Translations under genes and position numbers: made by a program | From: Rotaria socialis | Lineage: Eukaryota > Rotifera > Eurotatoria > Philodinida > Philodinidae | Assembly: GCA_905331475.1 (NCBI GenBank) | Contig: CAJNYU010004323.1 | Coordinates: 1 to 64,000 of the forward strand | Direction: 5' to 3' | DNA: 64,000 nt | Part shown: piece after piece, positions 33,899 to 46,365 of the stretch | Position numbering within the stretch: the first letter of the stretch is position 1 | Layout of the letters: each line of letters begins with the position of its first letter | The notes under the pieces: model-generated | What the model was told of the DNA's origin: nothing | The model's database searches: none | The model's input: only the letters and a program-made list of their open reading frames with translations

Positions 33899-35190
33899 CA
33901 AGAAAAATAAGAAAGATTTATTTCCAACATTAGCTGTGATTTTATCTGATCGAGCTGAAAATTTTCTTCAAGCTGCTCTGCGAATAATTAATGATGAAAA
34001 TTATCAGCAATTTCTCGCACATATTGTTATTAATCAAGCTACTCAATATGACTTATTCAAAACTAATATTCATGCTTGTTTGGCATGTCAAGAACTTTTT
34101 CTTATTTAGACTTTCATCTGTGTAATATTTAGGATATCAGAAAACTTATCAATAAGTACTTACCAGAAGATATTCGCTATGTCGCGCATGGCACTATTAG
34201 TTAATACTGGTAAACGGAATGATATGAAAGAGAACTGGAGAATGTGTCAAGTGTTCATAAATTGTTCAACAAATGAAACATTAAATTTTAAACAAATTTA
34301 TTCGAGTCTTAGTCATATTATAAATGATCCGAATATTTTCCTGAAAGATTTCCTTGGGTCACTTGATAGAATTTTCAAAAAGAACGAAAATGTTTGATAC
34401 GATGATCGCGTTTTTATGAGTTCTTGATCAAATAATCTATTTGATAATGTAAAAATTTGCCCTGTACTTGTACATGTTCTATAGTGAGTACTCACTTTAA
34501 CACCATAACCGATTTTGATGCACAACTTCAAAATTTAACTATGCATGATGTTGGATTTTGCTATTATACGGAATTATAATAATCGAGATCATGACGCTTC
34601 AATAGAGTATTTCCTTGGCACATTATGATAACATCGTTAATGATTCAAATCTTCTGAAATAGCGTTACCTTTCGTAAAATCTATCTATTGATTATAGCAA
34701 GATTGGCTATTTTCAAATGTTTTACTTTAATGTTCCGTCAGTCTTGATTTAAGTTCAGACACGCTGCTTTTTAAATAATTCGTGCATATGCAGTTTTTGA
34801 TCGGTAATTGATGAAGAAAAACAGTTAAATGACGCTCATGCAATAAAAACCTCATGAAAATCGGCGGTTTAACCGTGGTTTTACTGGTCAGATTACCGGC
34901 TCCCATACCAGAGTAACTTACCGCAGGAAGGATAAATACCGCGGTTTACCGCAAAAAAGGATCCGGTATTCGTAGCACGGGAGTGGACAGTAATTTTTAA
35001 GAAAGATTTTCAGCAAATTTACCATGAATGTTCTCAAGATAATGTAAAATCAACTGCTGAGATTTCTTCGTCGATGGATGAAGCAGCAAAATCAGTATGG
35101 CAGTGGCTTGCATATATCAACCAACACTGCATACAAACAGTTGCCATATGGTCTAATGTGTTATTGAGTATCGATATTTTTCTTTAACCA
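33899..35190 (+). pseudogene. Unrecognised coding-like remnant
   Basis: Several plus-strand blocks look like eroded exons of one protein: SDRAENFLQAALRIINDENY and IVINQATQYDLFKTNIHACL (33950-34100), DIRKLINKYLPEDIRYVAHG (about 34137-34195, after an AG acceptor-like site), NDPNIFLKDFLGSLDRIFKK (about 34322-34385), then DEAAKSVWQWLAYINQHC (about 35075-35130). Stops and frame changes separate them, and a small repeat (34853-34975) interrupts the run. The blocks are mostly helical and might be a HEAT-like protein. I cannot name the family. Confidence 0.35.
34853..34975. repeat. CGGCGGT/ACCGC MITE-like repeat, copy 1
   Basis: Begins CATGAAAATCGGCGGTTTAA and ends TTTACCGCAAAAAAGGATCC. The reverse complement of 55051-55121 shares both ends (CATGAAAAACCGGCGGTA; TACCGCCGTTTTTTCCGG). 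Short, non-coding, probably a MITE. No clear target-site duplication. Confidence 0.5.
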
Positions 35191-35387
35191 GCAAATATTT
35201 CAATATCTATTCTACATAATAGGTAATTTATCAAAACGTTCAGAAAGATATGATATAATTTTCTAAAAAAACATCACAAAATTATTTTCTCAAGAAATCC
35301 CATGAAATATTTGAAAAGAAATATTTAAAAATAAGAAACTAATTTCATTAATAATTTATTAGAGAGAAAAATCAGCAGACAAAGTCT

Positions 35388-36379
35388 CTACAATGGGTTT
35401 TGTAGAAAATAGTCCGTAAGTGCTTGTCTAGCATCAACACCACTTGTTGTTTGCATTTTACAACGTGACTTTTTATGCGTTGGGAGTGGCAAATCCCACT
35501 CTATTTCCAATTCATCACCATTCATTAGACATAAATTGCGAAGAATGCTCACTCGCTCGACTGTTGATCGACAGCGACTTAACTGATAGTTGTAAATTAC
35601 ATGACTGGGAGGCATCTTAGGTGTAGATGGATAGGGTTTCATCAATGTTTTGTGCAATGCAAAGCCAGAGTCATCGATTATATGCACCTGTGTCTTCACG
35701 TTGTTTATCTTCATGTAATGATTAGCGTATCTTGAGCGTTGAATCACTTCTGCTAATTGAGATCGCCGATAAACCAATGAGTCGTTACAACGACCATGAG
35801 AGTCAACATTTACGTATGTTAGTTGTAAGGAAGCATTCACTACCGCCAATAGGATAACAAAGTGATGTTTCTTATAATTAAAATAGTCGAACTCTTCTCC
35901 GTTCGGTGGATTTATGCTTATGTGTGTGCCATCCAAATAGCCGGCACACATTGCATAACCATAATTATCCAGGAAATCTCCAATTGTACGTTCAATCTCA
36001 TTATCAGTTTCTGGAAATCGAATAAACCGATTAAAAAAGCTATCTACCAACGTGGAGCAAAAACCGTGTAGAATTTCTCCTGCCGTATTGCGACCTATAC
36101 TAAAGAGATTAGCAGCCGTACGTAGCTCACATGTTGAACTAAGCAGATACAAAGCGCAAGCTACTCTTTTTTTCAATAGGAATAGCTTGCCGTAGAATCG
36201 TATCTTTCTTCTTTAAAACAGTACCAATGCGATGAACTAAATCAGTAAACGTTGATCGGTGTAGCCGATTTTGCCGTGTAAGTTCATATTCAAGGCGAAG
36301 ATTCGTAATTTCACGACTTAATCTTTGTTTTTTTTAATAAATACAATTGAATAGAACCAATTAGTGTCTGAAGATCCAT
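35388..36379 (-). pseudogene. PIF/Harbinger nuclease (HARBI1-like), frame-disrupted
   Basis: The main open frame 36176-35388 (262 codons) has the DDE nuclease blocks: GYLDGTHISI (first Asp), NVDSHGRCNDSLVY (second), IIDDSGFALHKTLMKPY, and NYQLSRCRSTVERV with the catalytic Glu. Upstream, from ATG 36379, codons for MDLQTLIGSIQ and then, one frame over, EITNLRLEYELTRQNRLHRS, FTDLVHRIGTVLKKKDTILR form the expected N-terminal helical region. The joins need removal of one A in an A8 run near 36335 and one in an A7 run near 36180. The intact product would be about 325-330 residues. HARBI1-type proteins cut DNA together with a SANT/Myb partner, which lies next to it at 36698-37850. Confidence 0.85.
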
Positions 36380-36697
36380 CTAAGAAAACAGACCTAGATT
36401 CTTACTAGCACTGAAATCATTAAGTCATAGTGATTCGTCCAAGTAAGATACTGTCAAAGTTATTCATGTTTTTGCAAAAAAGTACTATTGAAAATTCAAC
36501 TGATATTTATCTTAAAACTGGAACCTAATAACAGAAACGTATCTCTATAGACCTTTACCATAACTGTTTACGAAACAGCAATGAAATCGTCAGAGAAAAA
36601 TTGTTACAAAAGAAAAATCAAAGCAAAAAGATATCAACATGTACAAAACATAAATAAACTATCTTCAACGACAAATACAAAAAATTTCGTTTAAACT

Positions 36698-37850
36698 TCA
36701 TCGATTTGAAGTCATATTATTCATCATGCCCTTGAATACATTTAAGAATTCGCGTTCATTGTTAAGACTTTCTTCTTGAAGTCGCGTTTGTTTTTCGAGA
36801 ATTTCTAACATTTTCACTTCTGATCGAAGCATAGCTTCATTGGCACTATCGATTTTTGTAAGGAGCTGTTCTATCAATCCAATTCTATATGTAAAATCAG
36901 AAACATTATCTTCTAGTGAACATTTTAGAACTTTGATTACTTTATTTCCGATGTTTTTTTCTTTCGTTTTTGAGTTGGAGTACCTCGTCTTGATGATGCG
37001 TCTATGTTTGTAGTTGTAGGGGTATTCATTGCTGAAGTAGATATACTACCCTCAGGACTTGAAAGATAATTGGAATTTGATCGAGCAGGACTATTTATTT
37101 CTTCAGCATTTGCGTGGGATAAACACGAATCGTCAAGTTGTTTAGCCACTTGCATCAAAGTCGTAGCCGGTATTTGAACATTATTAATATCATCCGAAAG
37201 TTTTTCTTGCTCGATGATCATAGAATCAGTCAACAGACTATCATTTTTATGTGTTCTTTTCCCTAAAGAAATTATATTAGTCTATTAGGTAACTCAGAGA
37301 ATGTAAACAACTGAAGCTCACCGAGAAGTTTATCCAGCAAATCGAAATACCGCCAAGTGCATGGGCTAGCACCTTTTTCCCCTTGTTCTTTTGCTTTTCG
37401 GCGATACTCTGTTGTTAAATTACCAATTTTCGCTTTGACATCAGCTGCACTAACATTTCTATCTTTAAAAGTATCGTTCAGTTGATTGGCCATCGATTGA
37501 TATATAGTACTATGTCTACAACTAGCAGAGGTTAGTTTTACATAATTATCACTCCATATTCCAATAAAAATGATAGTTTCATGTTCCGACCAGTTTTTAG
37601 TCCGCCTGATACATTGCAAATCTATGAGAGAAAACTCTGTGAACTATAAGAAAGAAAATACTGACTTACTAGTTTGCTCTGTTTTCGTGTTTGATTTTTT
37701 TCTATTGCGTTGCTTCTTTTTTGCAGATGGTGATAAATTTCTTTTGTTCTTTCCACTTGAGACTTGAACGTTTGATGTATTCGTGCTTGAACCTGAAAGA
37801 AGAATATCGTTATTAAATTCTCGAACTTCAAAATAAAGTCTCTTTTTCAT
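36698..37850 (-). pseudogene. SANT/Myb-like partner protein of the Harbinger element
   Basis: An exon at about 37796-37672 encodes a basic Ser/Lys-rich leader (SPSAKKKQRNRKKSNTKTEQ) and ends at a GTAAGT donor. After an intron, 37622-37322 encodes a Myb/SANT-like DNA-binding domain (NWSEHETIIFIGIWSDNY, YQSMANQLND, VSAADVKAKIGNLTTEYRRK, CTWRYFDLLDKLLG). A last exon, from about 37260, has a Ser/Thr-rich linker, TPTQKRKKK, and a coiled coil LRSEVKMLEILEKQTRL...NVFKGMMNNM ending at TGA 36698. The linker and the coiled coil are one base out of frame at an A7 run near 36955. This is the PIF2p/Myb-like companion that carries Harbinger nucleases to the nucleus and to DNA. A possible extra exon lies at 37894-38103. 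Confidence 0.7.
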
Positions 37851-38713
37851 TTCACAGAATTCTTCTTTCCGTTTAGAAAAAATGTCTTATCAGTTAGTAA
37901 AAATATTTCGATGGATTTGAAGACAATGCAGCTAAAACAGTAGAAAAAATTCTTTTACTCAAATTCTTCGTTGGTACAACTTCCGATAGGTTCGATTCAC
38001 CAGATGCAGTTTCGACGATTGACAGTGATGTATTCTGACATGGTTCAGGAGCAACTGAGCATGTTGTTGAATCTTTTATGTTTAGTGCTGAAGATATAAA
38101 CATATGTTTTGGTGTTATAATAGTTGGTGAACATGTGAAACTATTAAGAACTAGAACAGAAGAAATATTTTATAGTATGTTGTTGTATGTTTGAGTAGAA
38201 ATTCGCGTCTACTTTTAGATGAGCTATTAATCTGATAGCTCTTGTCAGAAGAGAAGACAAATCGAATATATTGAGGTCTGATCATCTGAAATAAAGATAA
38301 AACACGAATATTTTGTATTTTTTCATTAAAATGTGACTGACGCTACCATAATAATAATAGTTACTTCGAACGTCAACCAGGATCATGGCGTTCACTTCAC
38401 TCGCATGTATGTTCCTCAACGAAAAAAATCGACACTTATCGGCGCCACTAGTGTTTTTTTCATTGATTAAACGTTTTGAAATTCTGTTGGCGAATTAGCT
38501 TTAAGTCATCTCAAAACAAGAAGAAAAGAAAACAAACATGAATTATAGGCGTTATCCATCGGCGCCATCTAATGTGAAATACAACGGTTAGAGGAATCAT
38601 GCAACATGTCACAATGGCGATTTTCTCTGTGTACATGTTGAAGTGAAGTGTGAGTATCTTATCTATCTCAATACTCGATTCATATTATACACATACATCA
38701 TTGATCTGTTCAA
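37851..38713. other. Between Harbinger element and RanBP2-like gene
   Basis: 37894-38103 (minus) has an open frame that could be a first exon of the SANT-like gene. The rest shows no gene. CGGCGCCA occurs at 38440 and 38560 without a clear element boundary. Confidence 0.4.
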
Positions 38714-41700
38714 ATGACTAGCAAAACTTTATCAAGTACAAAGAACTCCCCATTATTAAATCAAATTGATGAAGGAATAAATTTCGATAGCAACGATTGG
38801 AATAAAAATACTTTCCACACATTAACTGTATGTTTAATTTGATACATTTTTTGTTTTTGAAATTCTTCTTTTATGATTTCTATTAGACATCAAATTTATC
38901 ACCAAAAACAATATTTTATTATGCAATTGACGTAGGTTTTCGACGATTAGAAAATAGTTTATACGAATCTTATTGGGATGAAACAGCCGATGCATTACAC
39001 GAGTAAATTTTTTTAATTTCATTAAGAGAAAAATATGAATCTTTAATTATCTCTTATTTTAGTTTAACTCAATTTTTATTCAGTCAATCCAGTGATAACG
39101 ACACCGATGGTTATTTATATGAAGCTAAATGTCAATTATTAATGTATTCAGCAATCGCAATAATTAAGATGAATACTATTGTAAGTAATCATGTTTTTTG
39201 TTAGATACGTTAAAAACAAAACATTCTAGAGACGTCGATCGATCCATGATGCAAAAATGGCATGTGCAACATTGTTTTTACTATTATTAGAACGAAGTAA
39301 ATCTTATGAATTACCGTCGATTGTAAACGAATCTTCATCATGTACACGTTCTATGCATCGTCGATATTTAAAACGAATATTTATTATTGGTAAATATATT
39401 TTTGTAGTTCGATTTTCTATTGGATTTATTTATTTAGTTCAATCGTTATCAACTTTATCGAAAATACAATTGAATGATATGCAAACAAACTTTGAACGAT
39501 ATGTAAGTTTGAGAAAAAAATTGAGTTTTATGATTGAAATTGTTTTTATAGACTGTCTTACTTGTAAATCAATTATATCCAACAGATCATTTACAAGAGA
39601 AAATAAATAATTTTATTGATAAAAATTTATTTGGAAATAATCTCGATGATGATAGTGCATCAAGTGATTTTGTATTTATTCGACAATTTCCAATATTTAA
39701 TGAAGACTCAATTGACAAATACAATGATCTAATGAATATGTGTCTTGTTAGTACATTTGATCAATGTAAATATAAAAAAAATCTATTTTAATTAAACCAT
39801 AAAAACACTTGATAGTCTAGTTGAAAGATGACCCTAGAACATAGTGGCTGTTATAAATATCGAAAATTTTAACTAACACAATATTCTGCATTTCGGTATC
39901 ATAGACGTGTCAGACATAAAAACATAATTATAAATGTCACCTTTATTGTTTACCAACTGTAAATGAAATGTCCCATTACATTGATAAGATCATATTGAGG
40001 ATGAGGATATTTTTCGGGGAACATTCAACATGTGCATATATCCAATATTTAGTAGTTAATGTAGTTTTGCTCGATTTGAAAGTATATTCATCCTGTACGT
40101 CGCTTTCTACGATCCAGCGAGAACTAAGTCCCCTGTTTAGAAAAAAACTCAATGAATTAAATTTTAGTTAAAACAAATTTTGCACGAAAATTAATTTGTT
40201 ATATATGGACATTATGCTGCATGATTGAATCGAATCGAGTATCACTTGGAAGTAAGTATTTGAATCAGATCAAAATTTTATATAGAAATATTCTTTTCCC
40301 AGTGATTCGTTGTAGTGCAATTTGCGAGCATTTTTCACAAGCATCGATTGATTTTGAACAAAAACCAATTCAAAGCGAATCATTAAATGAACTAGACGTT
40401 ATCGTAAATAATATTCTTTATGAATGATATCATACGAAGTCATTTTTTTGTTGTTGTTATCAAGGTCTTTCTTTTACTATGCGCTCAACAAAATGTACAT
40501 ATACATGTTGGGGATTCGACTTTACATCCGTATTTACTTTTTTCATTGTCTCATCTATGCACACAACAACAAAAACGTTGGTGGCAAACAGCTATGGAAA
40601 AAACGTAAACATCAAAATCAAGTATACGAAAATTTTATTTGTTGTCTCATTATAGTCAATGGAATGAATTTAATGATCATCTTGCAACAATACGTCTCTA
40701 CGACGAACGAACATTTCAACATCCACCAATGTTTGTCATACTTGAAACAGCTTTAATTCTTTTAAAATCGGTAAAACACATAGGAGTCATTTTCAGTTGT
40801 CTTCATTTAACTTTATGAATGATATCGAGAAGTTTCAAATATTTCGATCATAGTATTACTCTCGTCTGTAATTCTGCTTTTTTTGCAAGGCTCAACATTT
40901 GTATGAACAATGTGCGAAACGTGTTGCATCATCTTATGAACAATACGGATTACGATACCTGCAAGTAGCTAAAAGAAGTCCACATAATCAGTAAAGCATA
41001 GATAATGAAATCATGAAAAAAACATTTTGTTTGTTGCTTCTTTTTAGAAGATTATCTGATTCACTTAATAGAACAATTACTCACGGAAACAAGCAAGATA
41101 AATTATTCTTCTTCTATTCCCAAAAGACAACCGGTACGGAGCAAAGCAAAATAGAAGAATTAATTGAAAAATGCGAAAAACTTGTTCAAAAATGTGACGA
41201 ATTAAAGGTAGGCATCAATTTCTGCTTCGTATGTGGATCAATCATTTTTACTCATCTTTCTAATATAGTTATTGCCAGAGCAAGAACCACCAAGAACATC
41301 GAGTCCAACTGAAGAACAACAACAAGGTTTGGATTCTACTAATAAAAAATTTGCAAAGATTCATTTTTGAATTTATGTATTTAGATATTAATATCTCAGC
41401 TGCATTGAGTCCGGTTGCTGTCGAAAAAACAGAACGGAAAAATTTAGAGGTAAATATATTGGTTTTAAAAATAATGTCAAGATCAGAGAGTCGTTCACTT
41501 TCGTCACAGATCTCATGAGTCGGTTACAGACTGATTAGAAGTTTTTCATAATGAAAGTTTCACGAAGGAAAGCTACTATTTTAAACGAAACTTAAAAATG
41601 ACTAGGGAGCTCTCATGGCTATTCAACGGATATATCTGCCTTAGCTTATATAACAAGATAAGGAAATCATTTTTCTTTATCAAATCTTCAAAGGAAGATG

Positions 41701-42347
41701 TTAGATCTTATGTGTGGAGAAAGAATTTTAATTGGCTTGTGTTTCATGTAACAATAATTGAAATAGTCTATATATGAGCATTCGCATTTTTCAGTGAATT
41801 TTCAATTGCTGCACAAAATCAGATCCCTCGGATATCTATATAAATAGGAAAACAATCGTTAAATTCTACTATGCTTTTAGATTACAGATTCAACATTATT
41901 TGCTACACCACCAACACATAAGGCAACGCGTGATGTTGATGTACAAACATTCATACAATCACCATCACCGTCTCCACCTCCACCCATTGTTCCAGTGGTA
42001 CCGATTGAAGAAACAATCGAAACATCGGAGCCACCATTGCCAGCATATGTCAATATGATATTTTCTCATATGAATGGTGTTAATCAATGGATAAATAGAT
42101 TTTGTTTAGATAGTGAAATAATTCAAAATGATATTAATATAATACGAGTAAATTAATTTAGTTCTTTTTTTTCTTGGAACATAAAACAAAATAAATTAAT
42201 ATTTATTGATTTTGTTTTTCAAAATAGGATCGTCTAGAAAAAATCAATCGAGTAACTACTCAGATGATGTTTTCTAATATGAAAGTATCACCATCAGAAA
42301 CAAGTGAAAATTCTGGTGGCTTCTATTCATCATCACATCATGGATAA
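38714..42347 (+). CDS. RanBP2/Nup358 N-terminal-like protein, 16 exons
   Basis: Exons: 38714-38827, 38887-39002, 39063-39180, 39230-39389, 39438-39502, 39552-39765, 40168-40251, 40303-40403, 40465-40604, 40656-40770, 40890-40990, 41048-41207, 41269-41326, 41385-41449, 41881-42147, 42228-42347. The helical region has MYSAIAIIKMNTIRRRSIHD, LDVIVFLLLCAQQ and LSHLCTQQQKRWWQTAMEK. Its layout recalls the RanBP2/Nup358 N-terminal domain, where an LDLEVFLL strand precedes a CTERQKSWW motif. A later coiled coil (KIEELIEKCEKLVQKCDELK) and a Pro/Ser-rich tail follow. No Ran-binding, zinc-finger or SUMO-ligase part is present. Frames agree at every junction up to exon 12, where DYLIHLIEQLL and the coiled coil read in different frames, so a shift near 41130 is likely. 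AATAAA at 42450. Nuclear-pore role is inferred. Confidence 0.5.
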
Positions 42348-43518
42348 TATACAAAATGGTGTCGTTTTCTTATTCTTCTATCGCCATATGTGTTTTTTCT
42401 TTTGTATTATAAACATCATTTATGAACTTGTATAAACAGATAAACGTTTAATAAATCATTTCGATAAATAGACATCTGTATTTCAAGGAACGCCTCACAG
42501 ATACAACGACTGCAGGTGTGAAAAAATATTTGACAATCGGCTGAAACATTTTCCAGCAATTATAGTTTTTTCAGGAATAAAAAAGTTTCTAGGTCATTAA
42601 AACTTCCGCATGTTATTTAGCTAGTCCGTGGGTGGGTAGCCTAAAATGATACGATGTATGAAGTGATATAATCCAAGGCATTTTCAAATGACATTTTATA
42701 ACCTTATTATTGATTGGATTTCATCAATGTGTTATATTTAGTATGGCAGGGGAAATTCTTCAGATTTTATTTTTATAAATGCATTGTAAGAATGCTCGGA
42801 CAATTAATTACTTTTTAGCTGAAACCAGAAGCATGTTGCATTTTGCTGGTTTCATCGTAATCATTCTTTTTTCGTTACTTCAATTTCTTGCGTTACTCTG
42901 GTCTTCTGGACTCTCGAGTCATGAAAAGCTCTTTTATACAAAATTAATTTTTGATGTATCTTTATAACATAGATTCAATTGATATCAGATCTATTTTCGA
43001 GTGACTATAAAAGAAAACACTCAAGGATCATAATGAAACCATAATAATAGTGCACGTTTGTTTTTCTGTTTTCAGAGTATCACTCTTATCTATTCTACAG
43101 AACAAAAGTCAGTTAATCAAAGGTTTTCTTTGAGTAGGTAATCTTAGTAACCTTTATGATTTGTTAGAAAGTTTAATTTTCAACAAAACCATTCAAATTC
43201 TAACCACCATTTATTAGTTATTAAAATATAGATAGGATGCTAAGAGTCATAAAGATCAAAAACTATTTGTGTCTAATCGAATTTTCCCAAACGCTTAACT
43301 ATTGAGGATTTTAATGATTGTTTAGATACTGAAACTAGAACATTTTCGAAATCTCAGTCAAACTGTAACAATGGATCAAATATTCTTTTGAAACATCCAA
43401 CTAAATTTTCACAATTCTATTCGACAGTACCGAGACTCTGCATATTGAGTTGAGTCACGCTACCCTGTTTCAAGTATAATTGAATCATTCATATTGAAAA
43501 ATCTTAGATTCAATTCTT
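42348..43518. other. Intergenic, no supported gene
   Basis: Apart from the RanBP2-like 3' end nothing recognisable. Short hydrophobic frames only. Confidence 0.4.
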
Positions 43519-43765
43519 CGACGAAAAATCACCTCTTTAATCTACGTCGCCGAACAAATTACACTATATGTTGGCTTTACTCTTTTTATATTGGGTGTCT
43601 TTGGCAGTATCAAGATTATATTAATATTTTCACAGCATCAACAGTATCGCACAAGACCATGCACATTCTTCTTTCTGGTTGGTTCTGTCAATGACTTCCT
43701 TCTTATCCTGATTCTTATAGGCTTACGCGTCGTTAGTGTTGGTTCTGGCATCGACTTGGCTCACA
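43519..43765 (+). pseudogene. 7TM (rhodopsin-like) receptor fragment, TM1-TM2
   Basis: One frame reads SLIYVAEQITLYVGFTLFIL, GVFGSIKIILIFSQ, QYRTRPCTFFFLVGSVNDFL and a hydrophobic run ending SVGSGID. This is the N-terminus, TM1 (with the usual G(N) motif altered to GS), first intracellular loop, TM2 and first extracellular part of the peptide-receptor-like GPCR family that is abundant in bdelloids. The sequence stops at 43765, where a telomere-like repeat begins. The remaining five helices are absent. Family call is by pattern; ligand unknown. Confidence 0.6.
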
Positions 43766-43834
43766 GGGTGTGGGTGTGGGCAGAGGCGTAAGCCGACGGC
43801 TCAAAATCTTTAAATTTGGGTGTGGGTGCGGGTG
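43766..43834. repeat. Telomere-like TGTGGG tracts after receptor fragment
   Basis: GGGTGTGGGTGTGGG at 43766-43780 and GGGTGTGGGTGCGGGTGT at 43818-43835 are both G-rich on the + strand, separated by about 37 bases of unrelated sequence. Same repeat unit as the tracts at 14120 and 23061. Confidence 0.75.
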
Positions 43835-43835
43835 T

Positions 43836-46365
43836 ATGATGTGCACCGAAATTCTAAATAGATAGTTTCTTGACAAAATTTAATTTCATCATCTGTAAAA
43901 GTAAAGTCAATATTTCAACTCGAATGCTGCGCTGTTGAAGAAAGTAGTCATTTATAAACTTTTCTTTTCTTTTTAAAAAAGAAGCTTCTATTGTACAATA
44001 TAGATATTAACTTTATTTACCATCATAACTATAGTTATGGTCTCACCGCGATGTCCACATCCACACTGAATTTCACCCTCTTATATAAGATGTGTGATGA
44101 AGCATTCGTTTTAAGAAACATGCCAAGCATTGTTTTCTTTCAGTGCAAAGCCAAGAAATTATTGTACATGGTAGTTGCATTACTGCCCATGCGCTTGATT
44201 TATGGTGGTTTCTTACAATATATACACAAGAAAATTTTCGTCGAACATTTGATTATATATAATTCACAACAGCAGAACACGAAAGTTTTTCATTCCTTTA
44301 TACTACCAATAATCTTTTTTCTTTTCTGTTTTTATAAATTTTACTCCTGTTGTACTTAAAACTAATCCATGTTAAGACTGTACAAAAAGTGACCAACAAA
44401 TGTTGACCTAGATTATTTCCGTAATTCTCGGATCTCTTGAAAACTAATCAAGAATGGTTGACTTCTTACTCTTCAATCTTGTAAATCGTATTCATGCCCT
44501 ATGAGCTTCATGTTGTTTTGTTAATAGAATCTACATTTGTGTATCTGTTGCAAAGTTATCATTGGTGATTATTTGCAACTCTTATCATTTCCTAAATATC
44601 AGCTGTCCTAGATAGTCCAGTTGAACTACCTAGATTCATGTAAACTTATAGGAATGCTAAACAGTGTCGTAAACCTAATACAGTAGAATTGAATTGATGC
44701 TGTAATTTAGATGACGATGACTTATTATTGCGTGTACAAGAGAGCAATCATTTCCATCTCTGCCCATTAATCTAATGGTATCCGTCCTTGGTCATATTAA
44801 CACGATTGTTATATTGATGATGATAAAAAAAATGACACGAAAAGAACTAATGAAATAATTGTTCAGGACAAAATGCAGACTCAAATTTTGAAATAACTTA
44901 ATTTGAAGAGTTGCCTTCGTCATCAATTCATAAACAAAAAAATACTGCCTTAGAAATTTTCTTTTATTCATATTTCGAAGTAAAAATGAATTCATAAATA
45001 TTGATGCAAACTCATTATGTTGAGAAAAAAACAGCCATACATAGGGTGAAAGAGAACTCGTGACATATCGATTTTATCAGCAGAAATCGCAAATGTGACA
45101 GTGCATTGTTAATAAAGAAGAATGCAGACAAAGTATATTCTGTGAAGTATTCTCGATGTACTTTGAATCACTAGCATGTTTTCATTGTTTATGTATGTAT
45201 TACCACTTGGTAAAAGTACAAGGCATTTTTCATAAAGACATTTACATCGAAGAAACAGAACCACTGCATTCACTCTATGTTTGTTTTTGTAAGGTATACG
45301 TCGAAAATAATTTGATACCGCACACCCTTGTCCAGCATAGACTAGAATATAGTTTCTGCATAATAGCTCAATGGTCGTTACCATCAGCTTGTGTAAGTTT
45401 GTTCTGTCTACATATACTTTCATGTCTATTAAGGACTGCTTTTGTACTGTTACTTTGCATTTTATCGATTGCTCCTGGATTCTAGTAAAGAGATGCCAGG
45501 GCGCCAAACATTATTGGATGGGTTTTCTAGGTAGCAAAAGAAAACAATAAATATAGCAACAGCATTTAGATCATTCTGTAACACTATATGATTTCTAAAT
45601 ATTCAGTGCTTTAGTTTCAATCATGTATCAAATAGGATTTTTTCGTCAGTGTAAAACAATAAATTGGTGATATTATTAATAAATACAATTGGGAGAAATA
45701 AACCCACAACAGACGGCTTTCAGTATTGAATACAAATGTTGATCGAGCAAGAAGATTCTGTGTGAAATAATATACTGATACCATTAAAAATCGATGTTTT
45801 TATCGATTTGATACGCCAGTTAAACCTAGGAAACCAAGAGTGAATTAAAAATTGATCACATCTTGCGACATACGTCATATATATTATCATTATAGGCGAA
45901 AAAATAATTCATTTCGTATTGCGTTAATTTATGACAGTCAGAGATTGTGTGGGTTACATATAGCAGTTTGTCAGAATGTCCTATTGGCAAGACTTTTAGT
46001 CGAGGTCAATTTTATAAAACAGAATTCTGACAGATTTAAACCGAATCTTTAGACAGCAGAATGACAATGTGCTTGTATGCAAATTTTATTTGACAGGTAC
46101 ACTAGACATACTTGACCGAAAAAATTAAAATGGAATTCCGGAATAAAAACCTGAGACTAAGCTGCAGCCAGGACGCAAGCCAGTTCATGTACTCTATATA
46201 GAGTTGTAATTTTTCAACTTGATATAACTTTTTTCCAATTTTTCATTGACGAAACGATATTGAAAAAACTGTCATATATTGCATCCTTATAACAAAGGAT
46301 GATGCGAAACGCAAACAGAAGTCAATATTATTTGCCTAATATTTCTGTCTGCTACAATTGCGCTA
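43836..46365. other. Gene-poor AT-rich stretch
   Basis: Open frames of 60-130 codons at 43991, 45109 and 45156 show no family motif and no exon pattern; I do not call them genes. Confidence 0.45.

Noticed and set aside
43991-45507. Frames of 110-132 codons on both strands
   Set aside because: No family motif, no splice pattern, heavy overlap on opposite strands; expected by chance in AT-rich DNA.
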